Positions 8,507-18,370 are shown, numbered from the stretch's first letter. The stretch is 64,000 nt of DNA from Eubacteriales bacterium mix99 (GCA_038396605.1 CP121690.1:1830500-1894499); one strand, 5' to 3'. The notes: generated by a model from the sequence alone, not told the origin. Translations and numbers: made by a program.

Positions 8507-9130
8507 TTGAATACCGGCTTGAAATTGGCATCCTTTTTCCTTCGGAAACTGACCATCATGTTTGTTGTGCTGCTGTTGATTGTTCTGGCAACTTTTTTTG
8601 CATATGATGTGGCCAATATATATGTTATGGCTAAGGATGGGCTTTCCCAAAGAGCAGAAACCATTATCAACGAGGAGGATACGGACAGCCTGAATCGGTT
8701 TTTCACAAAGAAATTCCTGAATTCGGATTCTTTTCTCCGCAGCCATCCGTATCAGGGCTATCAGATATCGGATTATGGTTATGAACTGAAGATCCGCAGA
8801 ATATGGGTCTGGCCATGGCAGTCCAGGACAAATGTGCTGGTGGAGGAGTCCATACCGGAGTCTTCCTGGAAGTTTTCCATTACCGATGAAATGCGGGAAA
8901 AGCTGACTGCGGAGCAGGGAATCCCGCAGGACGCGGAAAAGGAAGACGGCTCCAATGCAAAGAATGGGGAAACCGCAAAGGTGAAGTTGAATATTCCAAA
9001 GCCCAAGTGGCAGAACGGAGAAAAGGCTGTGGAATTTCGAAAGGTGAAAGGTCAGTGGAAGATCAATCGCATCGCCCTTTCCAAAAGCCCGGGATCAAGC
9101 CAGGATGCGAAAAAGGATTCCGGGGAATAA
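8507..9130 (+). CDS. Membrane-anchored hypothetical protein
   Basis: 207 residues from a TTG start, preceded by GGAGAGTAGG. Residues about 12-34 form one strong membrane helix (LTIMFVVLLLIVLATFFAYD), so the protein is likely anchored with the remaining 170 residues outside. The external part is hydrophilic with a low-complexity stretch rich in Glu, Lys and Ala before the C-terminus. I do not recognise a domain. It is the first gene of a same-strand run leading into dusB and lysS and has its own promoter. Confidence 0.75.
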   Translation: MNTGLKLASFFLRKLTIMFVVLLLIVLATFFAYDVANIYVMAKDGLSQRAETIINEEDTDSLNRFFTKKFLNSDSFLRSHPYQGYQISDYGYELKIRRIWVWPWQSRTNVLVEESIPESSWKFSITDEMREKLTAEQGIPQDAEKEDGSNAKNGETAKVKLNIPKPKWQNGEKAVEFRKVKGQWKINRIALSKSPGSSQDAKKDSGE

Positions 9131-9187
9131 TAAAAGCAGGGTTGCCGGCTTCAGGCCGGTATTTTTCATGGATGGAGGCTGGAACGG

Positions 9188-10198
9188 ATGGAGATGGCCG
9201 GTTTGCGGATCGGACGCCTGTCGATTGAAACGCCCCTGTTTTTGGCCCCTATGGCGGGGGTTACGGACTTTGCGTTCCGAAAGCTGTGCAAGGAGCAGGG
9301 GTGTGGTATGGCATATACGGAAATGATCAGTGCAAAGGGCTTATACTATGGAAGCAGCCGTACCAGGGATTTGATGAAGATCGACGGGAAAGAGCATCCC
9401 ATAGGAGTGCAGATATTTGGATCCGATCCACTGATCATGGCAAGGATGGCGGAGAAAATATCAGAAACCGAAGCGGATCTGATTGATATCAATATGGGCT
9501 GCCCTGCGCCCAAGATCGTAAAAAATGGGGAAGGCAGTGCACTGATGAGAAATCCCTCCCTGGTGGCCGACATCGTACGTGGGATTTCCAGGGCATCTTC
9601 CAAACCGGTCACGGTGAAGATCCGAAAAGGCTGGGATGAAAAAAGTGTAAATGCGGTGGAAATTGCCCGGATTGCGGAGGAAGAAGGAGCAGCTGCCATA
9701 ACGGTGCACGGCAGAACAAGGGAACAATACTACTCCGGTTCGGCGGATTGGAATATTATAAGGAAAGTAAAATCCAGTGTTTCGATCCCCGTCATCGGGA
9801 ACGGTGATGTTTTCACTGCACAGTCTGCCCTGGAAATGAAGAAGCAGACAAACTGCGATGGAATCATGGCAGCCCGGGGTGCCCGCGGCAATCCATGGCT
9901 GTTCCGGGACATTGTTTCTCTGTGGAATACCGGAACGGTACCTCCTCCGCCCGGTGCGGAAGAAAGAATCCACACTGCCCTATGTCATCTGAGGATGCTG
10001 GTGGATCAAAAGGGAGAAAAAGTGGCTGTACCTGAGATGAGGAAACATATTGCATGGTATCTGAAGGGGATGAAGGATTCCGGCAGGATCCGGAGTCAGG
10101 TGAATTCCCTGAATACGGAGGCAGAGGTGCGGGCATTGCTGAACTCCTATGGGGCGGAACGAAGAAGGGAAGAAGCGGAGGAAAGCTACAACGGATGA
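9188..10198 (+). CDS. dusB: tRNA-dihydrouridine synthase DusB-type
   Basis: 336 residues. The FMN-dependent TIM barrel reduces specific uridines in the tRNA D arm with NADPH. Visible marks are the opening LAPMAGVTDFAFRKLC, the catalytic-cysteine motif NMGCPAPKIVKNGEGSALM, the FMN-binding VTVKIRKGW and ITVHGRTREQYYSG, and the phosphate-binding VIGNGDV and MAARGARGNPWLF. Two ATGs lie close together (9188 and 9194); GGAGG lies upstream. Dus genes often precede greA and lysS in Clostridia, as here. Confidence 0.95.
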   Translation: MEMAGLRIGRLSIETPLFLAPMAGVTDFAFRKLCKEQGCGMAYTEMISAKGLYYGSSRTRDLMKIDGKEHPIGVQIFGSDPLIMARMAEKISETEADLIDINMGCPAPKIVKNGEGSALMRNPSLVADIVRGISRASSKPVTVKIRKGWDEKSVNAVEIARIAEEEGAAAITVHGRTREQYYSGSADWNIIRKVKSSVSIPVIGNGDVFTAQSALEMKKQTNCDGIMAARGARGNPWLFRDIVSLWNTGTVPPPPGAEERIHTALCHLRMLVDQKGEKVAVPEMRKHIAWYLKGMKDSGRIRSQVNSLNTEAEVRALLNSYGAERRREEAEESYNG

Positions 10199-10267
10199 AG
10201 CCGGGTGGCATACTTTTCTCACAATGGGAATATAACTGCAGTATAGCAAAACAGGAGTATGGTCTTT

Positions 10268-11329
10268 ATGGATAAATTTGCAGTGGTACTGCAGCCGGAC
10301 GAAGGGGAAGGGATCCTGGCATCCCATCCCGTTCTGAAATATTTGCCCGAAAAATACGCAAGGTGCTGTCTTTCCCGTCTGCCTGCACGGACGGCCGGAT
10401 TCATACTGGATAGGGAGGACAATGACAGGCTGGGTTGTATGGTGAAGGTTCCTGCCTTGTTCCTTCAGCCGGAGAGAGGGAAAGACGGAAGCCGGCTCCA
10501 TCTTTTGAAAGGGATGGCCCGGAAAATGAAAAAGAGGGGCATCCACTACCTTTCTTTTCCGTTTGCGTATGATTTTTTGGATCCGGAAGAGATATTCTGC
10601 CTGGAAGACCGGGGCATTGCTGTGCTGGACGGGTTTTACCCCTTATTGGCGGGCCTGCTTCTTGTATGGAAAGAACTGCTTATTATTCTGGAAAAGGAAC
10701 TCCCTTTTTTTGAAGTCGGCATCTGGGGTGCGGATACGGATATCGGCAGAATTTGGGTGGAATTCATGGTTGGCGTGGTGAATCATATGTGCCTTGGAGG
10801 ACAGGATCGGAAAGTGCTGGAGGAGACAGGCAGGGAGGTTCTGAATACGACCGGGCTGTCCTGTCGGATTACCCAGGATCCGGATACTTGCCTGAGCGAT
10901 AAGCAACTCACCGTACTTGCCGAACCGGTTCCCGTTCCCTATACAATCTGTCAGCCTTCCTTTCATTTCCTGTCCTGTCCGGAAAGCAGCTTTCCCGTCT
11001 CCCAGCAGGATGGGGTACCGTATGAAAGTCCGGGGGTTTATTGGATTGAAATGGGCTGGATGGCATTACCCCGGGACATTGTCATGGAGAAGGAACTGTG
11101 CCCGTGGGATGAACTGGGTATACTGGAAGGCCTGATCACGATCAGCAGTAAAATATACCGGAACGATATCCGCAGCAGCAGATTTTCCCTGCGGCAGATT
11201 GAAAGGATACAGCAGCTGTATGAAAGGTATCCTGTCAAGCTGCAGGGCTTTGTACAAAACGGAAGGAAAATTCACTTCAATCGTTTTCGAAAGGAGTATT
11301 TTTCCAGAAACAACGAAGATATATCTTGA
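10268..11329 (+). CDS. Hypothetical protein between dusB and greA
   Basis: 353 residues. I start it at ATG 10268, 10 bases after AGGAG; the ATG at 10259 has that sequence only 1-2 bases away. The protein has no signal peptide and no clear membrane segment. Features include a GIWGADTDIG segment that looks like part of a nucleotide- or Rossmann-type fold and six or more scattered cysteines. No family assigned. Its frame, codon use and position in the dus-lysS run suggest a real housekeeping-linked gene. Confidence 0.7.
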   Translation: MDKFAVVLQPDEGEGILASHPVLKYLPEKYARCCLSRLPARTAGFILDREDNDRLGCMVKVPALFLQPERGKDGSRLHLLKGMARKMKKRGIHYLSFPFAYDFLDPEEIFCLEDRGIAVLDGFYPLLAGLLLVWKELLIILEKELPFFEVGIWGADTDIGRIWVEFMVGVVNHMCLGGQDRKVLEETGREVLNTTGLSCRITQDPDTCLSDKQLTVLAEPVPVPYTICQPSFHFLSCPESSFPVSQQDGVPYESPGVYWIEMGWMALPRDIVMEKELCPWDELGILEGLITISSKIYRNDIRSSRFSLRQIERIQQLYERYPVKLQGFVQNGRKIHFNRFRKEYFSRNNEDIS

Positions 11330-11355
11330 CAAAATGGAGGGCTGCCACTTATAAT
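11326..11355 (+). promoter_or_regulatory. Strong promoter upstream of greA
   Basis: TTGACA (11326-11331), an 18-base spacer and TATAAT (11350-11355), both boxes perfect. The -35 overlaps the last codons of the preceding gene. Confidence 0.75.
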
Positions 11356-11382
11356 AGTTGTGATTAAAATCGAAGAATTCAG

Positions 11383-11418
11383 GCACTGCAGAAAAGAAAG
11401 GGTATGCAGTGCTTCTTT
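11383..11418 (+). terminator. Terminator or attenuator hairpin before greA
   Basis: GCACTGCA (11383-11390) pairs with TGCAGTGC (11405-11412), followed by TTCTTT. It lies about 20 bases after the expected start of transcription from the promoter at 11326, so it would make a very short RNA or attenuate greA-lysS. A second -10-like TATAAT near 11500 could restart transcription. Confidence 0.6.
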
Positions 11419-11527
11419 AACATAATTAGATTTCCATGGATTGCCAGAGAATAAAATTGAAACGCTGGGAGTATAGTAGCGTCATATTATTTTTTGGTAT
11501 ATAATATTTGAAGGGGAGAATGGAATT

Positions 11528-12004
11528 ATGACCAACAAGGAAACGGTTCTGACTTCGGAAGGAGTGCGAAAACTGGAGCAGGAGCTTCAGAAACTGAAAA
11601 CGGTGCGTCGCAGGGAGGTTGCCGATCGAATCAAACAGGCACTGGCATTTGGTGACCTGAGCGAGAACTCCGAATATGATGAAGCAAAAAATGAACAGGC
11701 TTTTATCGAGGGACGCATCGTGACTCTTGAGAAACTGCTGAGAAATGCCAAGATTATTGATGACGAAGATATCTCCACGGATGTGGTCAGTGTAGGGGCA
11801 ACCGTGAAGGTTCTCGATATTGAATTCGATGATGTCATCGAATATACCATTGTAGGTTCTGCAGAGGCCAATCCGGGCAAAAATAAAATTTCCAATGAGT
11901 CTCCGGTGGGAAGAGCGTTGATTGGGAAACCCATTGGTTCGGAGGTGGAAGTAGCCGTTCCGGACGGGGTTATTAAACTCAAGATACTGGAAATTAAAAA
12001 ATAA
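11528..12004 (+). CDS. greA: Transcription elongation factor GreA
   Basis: 158 residues, the normal GreA length. The N-terminal coiled coil ([18 protein letters not shown] onward, with the conserved [23 protein letters not shown] in part) reaches into the RNA polymerase secondary channel and stimulates cleavage of backtracked transcripts. The C-terminal FKBP-like domain ends with [24 protein letters not shown] precedes the ATG. It lies 14 bases before lysS and is likely co-transcribed with it. Confidence 0.97.
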   Translation: MTNKETVLTSEGVRKLEQELQKLKTVRRREVADRIKQALAFGDLSENSEYDEAKNEQAFIEGRIVTLEKLLRNAKIIDDEDISTDVVSVGATVKVLDIEFDDVIEYTIVGSAEANPGKNKISNESPVGRALIGKPIGSEVEVAVPDGVIKLKILEIKK

Positions 12005-12018
12005 AGGGTGAGAAATCA

Positions 12019-13983
12019 GTGAACCAAAGCAATAGGGATCAGAGTGACAGGAAACAAACGGGACAAGTGCAGACAGAGGAAAGTCTCAACGAGATTCTTC
12101 AGGTGAGAAGGGAAAAGTTAGAGAGTCTGAGAGAAGCAGGAAAGAATCCTTATGAGATCACGAAATTTCGTCCGACCCATTATTCCGAGGATATATTAGC
12201 CCATTTTGATCAGCTGGAGGATCAGAAAGTTACGCTGGCAGGCCGTATGATGTCCAAAAGGATCATGGGAAAAGCAAGTTTTGCACATATTCTGGATTCC
12301 CGGGGAAAGATTCAGATGTATGTTCAGATCAATGCATTGGGCAAAGAAGCGTATGAAGACTTTAAGGCTTATGATATAGGAGATATTGTAGGGGTAACGG
12401 GAAGCGTCTTCCGGACACGCAGGGGAGAGATCACAGTTCGTGCGCAGGAACTCACCCTTCTGTCCAAATCCCTGCAGCCTCTGCCGGAAAAATGGCATGG
12501 TCTCAAGGACCCGGATCTGAGATACCGGCAAAGGTATGTGGATATGATTGTCAACCCGGAGGTGCGTCATACCTTCGTGACCCGCTCCAGAATTCTGCAG
12601 GAAATCCGGAAGTATCTGGACAGCAGGGGCTATCTGGAAGTAGAGACTCCGGTATTGCATAATTCCGCCGGAGGAGCTGCTGCGCGTCCCTTTGTGACTC
12701 ATCATAATGCCCTGGACATTGATATGTACATGAGGATTGCCACGGAGCTTCATTTGAAACGGCTGGTGGTAGGCGGTTTTGACAAGGTATATGAAATAGG
12801 ACGTATCTTCCGCAATGAAGGCATGGACATCAAGCATAATCCGGAGTTTACCACCATTGAACTGTATGAGGCGTATGCGGATTACCAGGATATGATGAGC
12901 CTGACGGAAAACATGGTATCCACTGTAGCAGAAAAGGTACTCGGATCGGATGCCCTGACCTATCAGGGAGAGGAAGTGAACCTGACCCCTCCATGGGACC
13001 GGATTACCATGATCGATGCGGTTCGGAAGTATGCCGGAGTGGATATGTCGGCAATCCAAAGCGATGAGGGAGCACGAAAAGCTGCGGAAGAGATTGGCGT
13101 TCCGACAGAAGGGAAAACAACCTGGGGCGAAGTACTTTATGCCATATTTGAAGAAAAGGTGGAGGAGCAGCTGCGGAAGCCTGCCTTTGTAATGGATTAC
13201 CCCATTGAGATATCGCCGCTGGCAAAGAGAAAGAAAGAGGATCCCAGGCTGACCTACCGTTTTGAAATATTTATCAGCGGACGGGAGCTTGGCAACGCGT
13301 TTTCCGAATTAAATGACCCCATTGATCAGAGAGAACGGTTTGTGGAGCAGGCAAGGCAGAGAGCAGCCGGAAACGAGGAAGCGGAGAGGATGGATGAAGA
13401 CTTTGTCAACGCCCTGGAGGTTGGTATGCCTCCAACCGGCGGCCTGGGAATTGGTATTGACCGCCTGGTGATGCTGCTGACCGATTCCTATTCCATCCGG
13501 GATGTGATTCTCTTCCCCACAATGAAGCCCCTGGATAAATCCGAACCTTCGGTAAAGACGGAAAAGCCGGCAGGAGAAAAGACTGCGAAAGCAGTAAAGG
13601 AAGTCATTGATTTCTCCAAGGTGGAGATTGAACCACTGTTCAAAGACGAAGTCGATTTCGATACTTTCAGCAAGTCAGACTTCCGTGCAGTGAAGGTAAA
13701 AGACTGTTTTGCAGTACCAAAAAGCAAGAAGCTGCTGCAGTTTACTTTGGATGATGGAACAGGCGGGGAACGCACCATTTTAAGCGGAATCCATGCATAT
13801 TACGAGCCGGAGGAACTAATCGGAAAAACACTGATTGCGATCATAAATCTTCCGCCGAGATCAATGATGGGAGTGGATTCCTGTGGTATGCTGCTGAGTG
13901 CAATTCACGAAGAAGAAGGAAAAGAAAATCTTCATCTTCTGATGGTGGATGATCACATTCCGGCAGGGGCAAAACTGTACTAA
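12019..13983 (+). CDS. lysS: Lysyl-tRNA synthetase with C-terminal tRNA-binding domain
   Basis: 654 residues, about 150 more than standard class II LysRS. Residues roughly 1-150 are the N-terminal OB anticodon domain. The catalytic core shows motif 2 in [18 protein letters not shown] and motif 3 in [14 protein letters not shown]. After a Lys/Glu/Ala-rich linker near residue 515-530, a second OB domain begins ([12 protein letters not shown], then [27 protein letters not shown]), like the C-terminal domain of bacterial MetRS and the EMAP/Trbp111 family. This appended domain should add nonspecific tRNA affinity. The start is GTG 12019 after GGGTGAG. A terminator follows. Confidence 0.96.
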   Translation: MNQSNRDQSDRKQTGQVQTEESLNEILQVRREKLESLREAGKNPYEITKFRPTHYSEDILAHFDQLEDQKVTLAGRMMSKRIMGKASFAHILDSRGKIQMYVQINALGKEAYEDFKAYDIGDIVGVTGSVFRTRRGEITVRAQELTLLSKSLQPLPEKWHGLKDPDLRYRQRYVDMIVNPEVRHTFVTRSRILQEIRKYLDSRGYLEVETPVLHNSAGGAAARPFVTHHNALDIDMYMRIATELHLKRLVVGGFDKVYEIGRIFRNEGMDIKHNPEFTTIELYEAYADYQDMMSLTENMVSTVAEKVLGSDALTYQGEEVNLTPPWDRITMIDAVRKYAGVDMSAIQSDEGARKAAEEIGVPTEGKTTWGEVLYAIFEEKVEEQLRKPAFVMDYPIEISPLAKRKKEDPRLTYRFEIFISGRELGNAFSELNDPIDQRERFVEQARQRAAGNEEAERMDEDFVNALEVGMPPTGGLGIGIDRLVMLLTDSYSIRDVILFPTMKPLDKSEPSVKTEKPAGEKTAKAVKEVIDFSKVEIEPLFKDEVDFDTFSKSDFRAVKVKDCFAVPKSKKLLQFTLDDGTGGERTILSGIHAYYEPEELIGKTLIAIINLPPRSMMGVDSCGMLLSAIHEEEGKENLHLLMVDDHIPAGAKLY

Positions 13984-14027
13984 AAACAGATCCGGGAAAA
14001 GGCAATTATGAATAATCTGTTAATCTT

Positions 14028-14061
14028 GCAGCCGGGAACACCCGGCTGCTTGCCTTTTTTA
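14028..14061 (+). terminator. lysS terminator
   Basis: GCAGCCGGG (14028-14036), loop AACA, CCCGGCTGC (14041-14049), then TTGCCTTTTTT. In the duplicated copy near 29870 the same stem has lost pairing. Confidence 0.9.
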
Positions 14062-14078
14062 TATCGATACTCTATAAT
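14050..14078 (+). promoter_or_regulatory. Promoter of the four-gene block, copy 1
   Basis: TTGCCT (14050-14055), 17 bases, TATAAT (14073-14078). The -35 box is built into the T-run of the lysS terminator. The same arrangement is kept in copy 2. Confidence 0.6.
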
Positions 14079-14162
14079 AATCATAACAAAATAAATTTCT
14101 TTTCACCAGGGAATCAATAAGCTGAAATCATATTGCAGTATAAGAATGGCGGGGATGAATGG

Positions 14163-14879
14163 ATGTATCGCGTACGAATCGATAAGGAAACCATAAGGAA
14201 CCATTTTCATTATGATAAGTGGAAGTATGTGCTGGGGATTGTTCTGACCATTTTCTCCTGGAGCATGCTGGCCACGGTTACAAAACCACAGACGCCGCCG
14301 GACAAGAAAGTGGATATCTATCTGGTAGGCGGCTATATGGCGGAGGATGCTGCAAAGGAGTATGGCGATACCGTGTGCATGGATTTTCCGGGCCTTCGCG
14401 AAGTGAATCTTTTCAACATTGGGATTGAGGGTGATATGGAGTATGCCGGCAGACAAAAGCTTATGGTGATGCTGGGCAGTCAAAGCGGCGATATTTATTC
14501 TTTCCCGAAGGATGAGTTTAAGGATATGGCCAAAGGCGGCGCTTTTCTGCCGCTGGATGATTACACGGATCTGACGAAGCGCTTTACCAAAGAGCAGCTG
14601 GCCGAATACACTTTTTCCACAGAAGATGATAAAACACCCGGAATATATGGGGTTCCGGCTTCGGACATCCAGTCGCTCGGCAAATCCGTTTTTGATACCA
14701 GGGATTCCGTTCTGGCCGTTACGGCCTATAGCAAGAACAGTAAAAAGGCAGTAAAAGTTCTGGAATGGATGGAAGACCATAAAACGGAAGAACAATATCA
14801 GCAGAGAAGAAAGGAGCTCCTGGAGGAAAAGGAACAACAGAAACGGCAAAAGGAGCAGAAGAAGAAAAAGGATCGTTAA
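14163..14879 (+). CDS. Membrane-anchored hypothetical protein, copy 1
   Basis: 238 residues from ATG 14163; TTG 14133 is possible but has no better ribosome site. A short basic N-terminus is followed by one membrane helix at about residues 20-40 (YVLGIVLTIFSWSMLATV). The outside part has a solute-binding-protein flavour (YLVGGYMAEDAAKEYGDTV, QSGDIYSFPKDEF, AKGGAFLPLDDYTD) but is too short for a full binding protein. The C-terminus is a highly charged Lys/Glu/Gln helix. The paralogue at 29999 is nearly identical. The function is unknown; its stable place before a phasin-like gene and a UbiB kinase suggests a linked envelope role. Confidence 0.8.
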   Translation: MYRVRIDKETIRNHFHYDKWKYVLGIVLTIFSWSMLATVTKPQTPPDKKVDIYLVGGYMAEDAAKEYGDTVCMDFPGLREVNLFNIGIEGDMEYAGRQKLMVMLGSQSGDIYSFPKDEFKDMAKGGAFLPLDDYTDLTKRFTKEQLAEYTFSTEDDKTPGIYGVPASDIQSLGKSVFDTRDSVLAVTAYSKNSKKAVKVLEWMEDHKTEEQYQQRRKELLEEKEQQKRQKEQKKKKDR

Positions 14880-14903
14880 AAAGAAAGGAAAGGAGGGGAT
14901 AAT

Positions 14904-15263
14904 ATGTCCCATGTATCCGATTCCATCGGAAAATCAATTGAAGAGTCTTTGAATTTGGGACTGGGCCTTTTGATGTACTCAAGGGAAAAGATTGAAAATC
15001 TGGTGGAAGAATTGGTTGACAAAGGCGATGTGGCAAAGAAGGACGCACGGCAGCTGGCAGGCAGGCTTGTGGAGCAGGGTGAGGAACAGCGGGAAGAGCT
15101 GAAAAAAATGATTCAGAAGGAAACCGCAGATGCTTTGGATAGCCTGAATGTAGCACAAAAGAAAGATATCATCACAAGGGATGAAATTCGGGAGATTGTA
15201 AGGGAAGAGATACAAAAAGCTCTGCAGGAGCAGGGCAGGTCCCGGGAAGAAAACGACAAATAA
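14904..15263 (+). CDS. Phasin-like coiled-coil protein, copy 1
   Basis: 119 residues, almost entirely helical, opening with MSHVSDSIGKSIEES and containing YSREKIENLVEELVDKGDVA, the pattern of small proteins called polyhydroxyalkanoate synthesis regulator phasins. Such proteins commonly precede UbiB-like kinases in Clostridia, as here. AGGAGGGG lies 8 bases before the ATG. No polyhydroxyalkanoate synthase is in view, so a scaffold or partner role for the kinase is more likely than granule coating. Confidence 0.75.
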   Translation: MSHVSDSIGKSIEESLNLGLGLLMYSREKIENLVEELVDKGDVAKKDARQLAGRLVEQGEEQREELKKMIQKETADALDSLNVAQKKDIITRDEIREIVREEIQKALQEQGRSREENDK

Positions 15264-15367
15264 AAGAGCAAAAAAAGGAAAGGATAAATCGGACAGTATG
15301 CCGGGGATCCGGTGAGCGGGGACGGCAAGGGTCATTTTTGGCAGCTTTGTAATGATGGGATGATTAA

Positions 15368-17053
15368 ATGGATCACAGGCAGGTACGCATCAAAAGATAC
15401 AAGGAGATTATCGCTGTTTTTACAAGGCATGGATTTGGAATGTTGTTTCAGCGAGCAGATTCCCGTCCTTTTTTTGCGAAAAAAAAGGGAATATTCGATC
15501 CGGACGCAGCTTCCGGCAATGCCGAAGCTTCCGCCGGAAAGCACCTGAGGATGGCCTTGGAAGAGCTGGGTCCGACATTTGTCAAACTGGGTCAGATTCT
15601 GAGCATCCGGCAGGATATTCTGCCGGATGGAGTTGTGAAGGAATTGAAAAAGCTTCAGGATTCGGTACCGCCATTCCCGTTTCCGGAGGTTCGGGCTTTG
15701 ATCGAAAGCGAGTTTCAAGACAGACTGGAGCATATCTATCAGGAATTCGACCCGGATCCAATCGCCGCGGCTTCTGTTTCCCAGGTCCATCGGGCAAGGC
15801 TGTTTTCCGGAATACAGGTTGCCGTGAAGGTTCAAAGACCGGAAATAGAGGATACCATCGACCTGGATCTGGACATTATGAAAAGCATGGCTCACTTTAT
15901 TGATCGTCATACCAAATTTGGAAAACTTTACGATTTTAACGGCATGGTGGAAGATTTTGAAAGTACCATGAAGGCAGAGCTGAATTTCATGGAGGAAGGA
16001 GAAAACGCAGATACCTTTTTGCATCATTTCCGTCAGGATGAAGGCATTACGGTACCGAAGGTAAAGTGGATCTATACCACAAAACGGGTTCTTACCATGG
16101 AATATTCGGACGGCCTGAAAATAAGCGATCTGGAGGGATTGGACCGGGCAGGGCTGGATCGAAGGAAAATCGGGGAAACGATTGCCACGTCCATATGCAA
16201 TCAGATTTTACGGGATGGCTTTTTCCATGCGGATCCCCATCCGGGCAACATACAGGTTCTGCCGGACGGGACAGTGGTTTTTCTCGATACCGGGATGGTG
16301 GGATATCTGGATGAGAGCCGCAAGGAAATGATCTCCGGATTCTTTGTCGGAGTTACCACCAAAGACAGCGGAATGGTAGTTCGCTCTCTGGTGGATATGG
16401 ATGTTACAGTGGACCAAAAGGATATGAAAAACTTCGAAAAGGATGTTGACACAATCGTTGCGAAATACCTGACCATGCCCATGGATAAAATCCGGATCGA
16501 TGATTTGATCCGGGAAGTCTTTCATACGGTGTATTTGAATCATATCAAAATTCCACATGAATTCACCCTGCTGGCAAAGACGTTGGCGACCCTGCAGGGG
16601 GTGCTGGAAAAGCTGGCCCCGGAGCTCAATGCCATTACCATCGCGGAACCCATCGCCAAAAAGTTGGTCTATCAATCTTTCTCATTGCGAAAGGTAAAGA
16701 CGCAGGTTCGGAAAGGGATATGGAAATACCAAAGGATGCTGCATGAATTCCCGGCTGCGATGCAAAACGTTCTGCACAGAATTGGAGAGCAGGACTTTTC
16801 GGTTCCCATTGAAATAAAGGGCGGGGATTCGCTTCAGAAGCAACTGAATCGGATCACGAACCGAATCTCCCTCAGTGTGATTATGCTGGCCCTCAGTATT
16901 GTTCTGGCAGGAATTCTGATCAGTTTTGGTCTCATTGCGGGGAACAGCGGTGTAACGATCCCTTTCGCCCTGAATGTATTAAAGACAGGAATGATTGTAT
17001 CCGTTCTGATTCTTTTATGCATTATCCTGTTTTTAATCCGATCCTACCGGTGA
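15368..17053 (+). CDS. UbiB/AarF (ABC1) family atypical kinase, copy 1
   Basis: 561 residues. The family signature KxGQ is intact at residues 73-76 (VKLGQ). The kinase-like core follows with AAASVSQVHRARL (the Ala-rich nucleotide loop), VAVKVQRP, FHADPHPGNIQVLPDG and FLDTGMVG, the catalytic and metal-binding loops. Two C-terminal membrane helices (about 500-525 and 535-558) anchor it. Family members bind ATP and support isoprenoid-quinone or lipid metabolism; the role in quinone-poor anaerobes is unclear. The last 21 bases overlap the convergent symporter gene. Confidence 0.92.
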   Translation: MDHRQVRIKRYKEIIAVFTRHGFGMLFQRADSRPFFAKKKGIFDPDAASGNAEASAGKHLRMALEELGPTFVKLGQILSIRQDILPDGVVKELKKLQDSVPPFPFPEVRALIESEFQDRLEHIYQEFDPDPIAAASVSQVHRARLFSGIQVAVKVQRPEIEDTIDLDLDIMKSMAHFIDRHTKFGKLYDFNGMVEDFESTMKAELNFMEEGENADTFLHHFRQDEGITVPKVKWIYTTKRVLTMEYSDGLKISDLEGLDRAGLDRRKIGETIATSICNQILRDGFFHADPHPGNIQVLPDGTVVFLDTGMVGYLDESRKEMISGFFVGVTTKDSGMVVRSLVDMDVTVDQKDMKNFEKDVDTIVAKYLTMPMDKIRIDDLIREVFHTVYLNHIKIPHEFTLLAKTLATLQGVLEKLAPELNAITIAEPIAKKLVYQSFSLRKVKTQVRKGIWKYQRMLHEFPAAMQNVLHRIGEQDFSVPIEIKGGDSLQKQLNRITNRISLSVIMLALSIVLAGILISFGLIAGNSGVTIPFALNVLKTGMIVSVLILLCIILFLIRSYR

Positions 17054-18370
17054 TCCCTTTTGCGTTTCATCATGAATATCATTGTATTTTTTCAAATCCA
17101 GTTCCTTTTCACTTTTGGCAACAATTAAGGCGGTTGTTGCGGCTGCGCTTACATTGGTGGCGGTGCGGGCCATGTCTACAATGGAGCTGATCGGTGCCAA
17201 CAGCACTATAATCTCAATCGGAAGTCCTGCTGCTGCAAACACGGCAGTTGCGGTAATGGTGGCTGTTCCCGGGACCCCTACGGTTCCTATGCTGACCAGG
17301 GTGGTGATCAGAACGAGGAGGATATACTGCACGGCAGAATATTCCATATTCAACCCATGGATTGCAAATACCGCCAGCAAAGTCGGCCAAATACCTGCAC
17401 AACCGGGCATACCGATATTTGCACCCAATGGCACAACAAGGGAAGAAATATTTTCAGAAACTCCTGCCTTTCTCAGGCATTTATCCGTTGCAGGAATCGT
17501 TCCGATACTGCTCTGGGTAGTGAAGGCGATTACCTGTGCCGGCCAGATATGCTGAAAGAACCGGATGGGATTTAATTTAGCCATCGTTCCAATCAATATG
17601 CTGTTGACCCCAAAGGTTTGAAGGAAGCATAATAAATAAGCCACAGCCAGCACTGGCAGGAGAGGCAATAACTTGTCCGGTCCGTTATTGGATACCGCAT
17701 TTGCAACCAAAGCCAGTACGGCATAGGGCGTAAATTCAATGATGTATGAGATGGCAGTATTGTTTACCTTTGAAACAGAGTCCACGAAGCGCTTGAAGGG
17801 CTTTACTCCCTGGGGATCCTTTGCGGACAGCATCACGACAGCTACGCCAATCAACAGGGCAAACAGAATAATGGGTACGACTGTATTCGCCGAAGCCTGT
17901 TCAAAAAAATTCCTTGGGAACAAATCAATAATGACCTGTGATACTTTCGGGATTTCCCTCGCTTCATAATCCGCCGGAAGGGTGATCACCGCACCTTTTC
18001 CGATACCCATCGGCAGGGAAACAAGCAATGAGATTGTGGAAGCGATAAACGTGGTTGAAATAAGCAATCCTATACTTTTCAGTCCAATTGTTTTAAGCTT
18101 TCCTATATTTTCTAAATTGGTGATGCCGGAAATGACACTAAAAAACAAAAGCGGGACGACAAAGGCTGAGATAATGTTGGCATAAATTGTACCAATCGGC
18201 TGCACATAATCCGTGTGCCCTTCAAAAACGATACCCAGTACCAGCCCAAATGCCAGAGCGATGATGGTTCGCAGGCCAAAATCCACTTTTCTCTTTCCTA
18301 AATATGCCAAAATGCCAATGAGCACAATGGCAGCCAGCAGCGCTCCGATTGCCGGATAATCTGCTTTCAT
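17033..18370 (-). CDS. DAACS-family dicarboxylate/amino acid:cation symporter, copy 1
   Basis: 445 residues with about eight membrane helices plus re-entrant loops. Family marks include the serine-rich AFTTQSSIGTIPAT hairpin, NIGMPGCAGIWPTLLA and VGVPGTATITATAVF near the C-terminus, as in GltP/SstT-like Na+ or H+ symporters. AGGAGGATG precedes the ATG. It has its own strong promoter (18417-18445). The C-terminus runs nine residues beyond copy 2 and overlaps the ubiB 3' end convergently. The substrate is probably an acidic or small neutral amino acid or a dicarboxylate. Confidence 0.92.
   Translation of the reverse strand: MKADYPAIGALLAAIVLIGILAYLGKRKVDFGLRTIIALAFGLVLGIVFEGHTDYVQPIGTIYANIISAFVVPLLFFSVISGITNLENIGKLKTIGLKSIGLLISTTFIASTISLLVSLPMGIGKGAVITLPADYEAREIPKVSQVIIDLFPRNFFEQASANTVVPIILFALLIGVAVVMLSAKDPQGVKPFKRFVDSVSKVNNTAISYIIEFTPYAVLALVANAVSNNGPDKLLPLLPVLAVAYLLCFLQTFGVNSILIGTMAKLNPIRFFQHIWPAQVIAFTTQSSIGTIPATDKCLRKAGVSENISSLVVPLGANIGMPGCAGIWPTLLAVFAIHGLNMEYSAVQYILLVLITTLVSIGTVGVPGTATITATAVFAAAGLPIEIIVLLAPISSIVDMARTATNVSAAATTALIVAKSEKELDLKKYNDIHDETQKGSPVGSD

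Noticed and set aside
11330-12018. T-box or lysine riboswitch for lysS
   Set aside because: No T-box sequence (TGGNACCGCG-like) or lysine-riboswitch core could be seen; only the short hairpin at 11383 is present.
12196-13059. 287-codon minus-strand frame in lysS
   Set aside because: Antisense shadow of the LysRS catalytic core.
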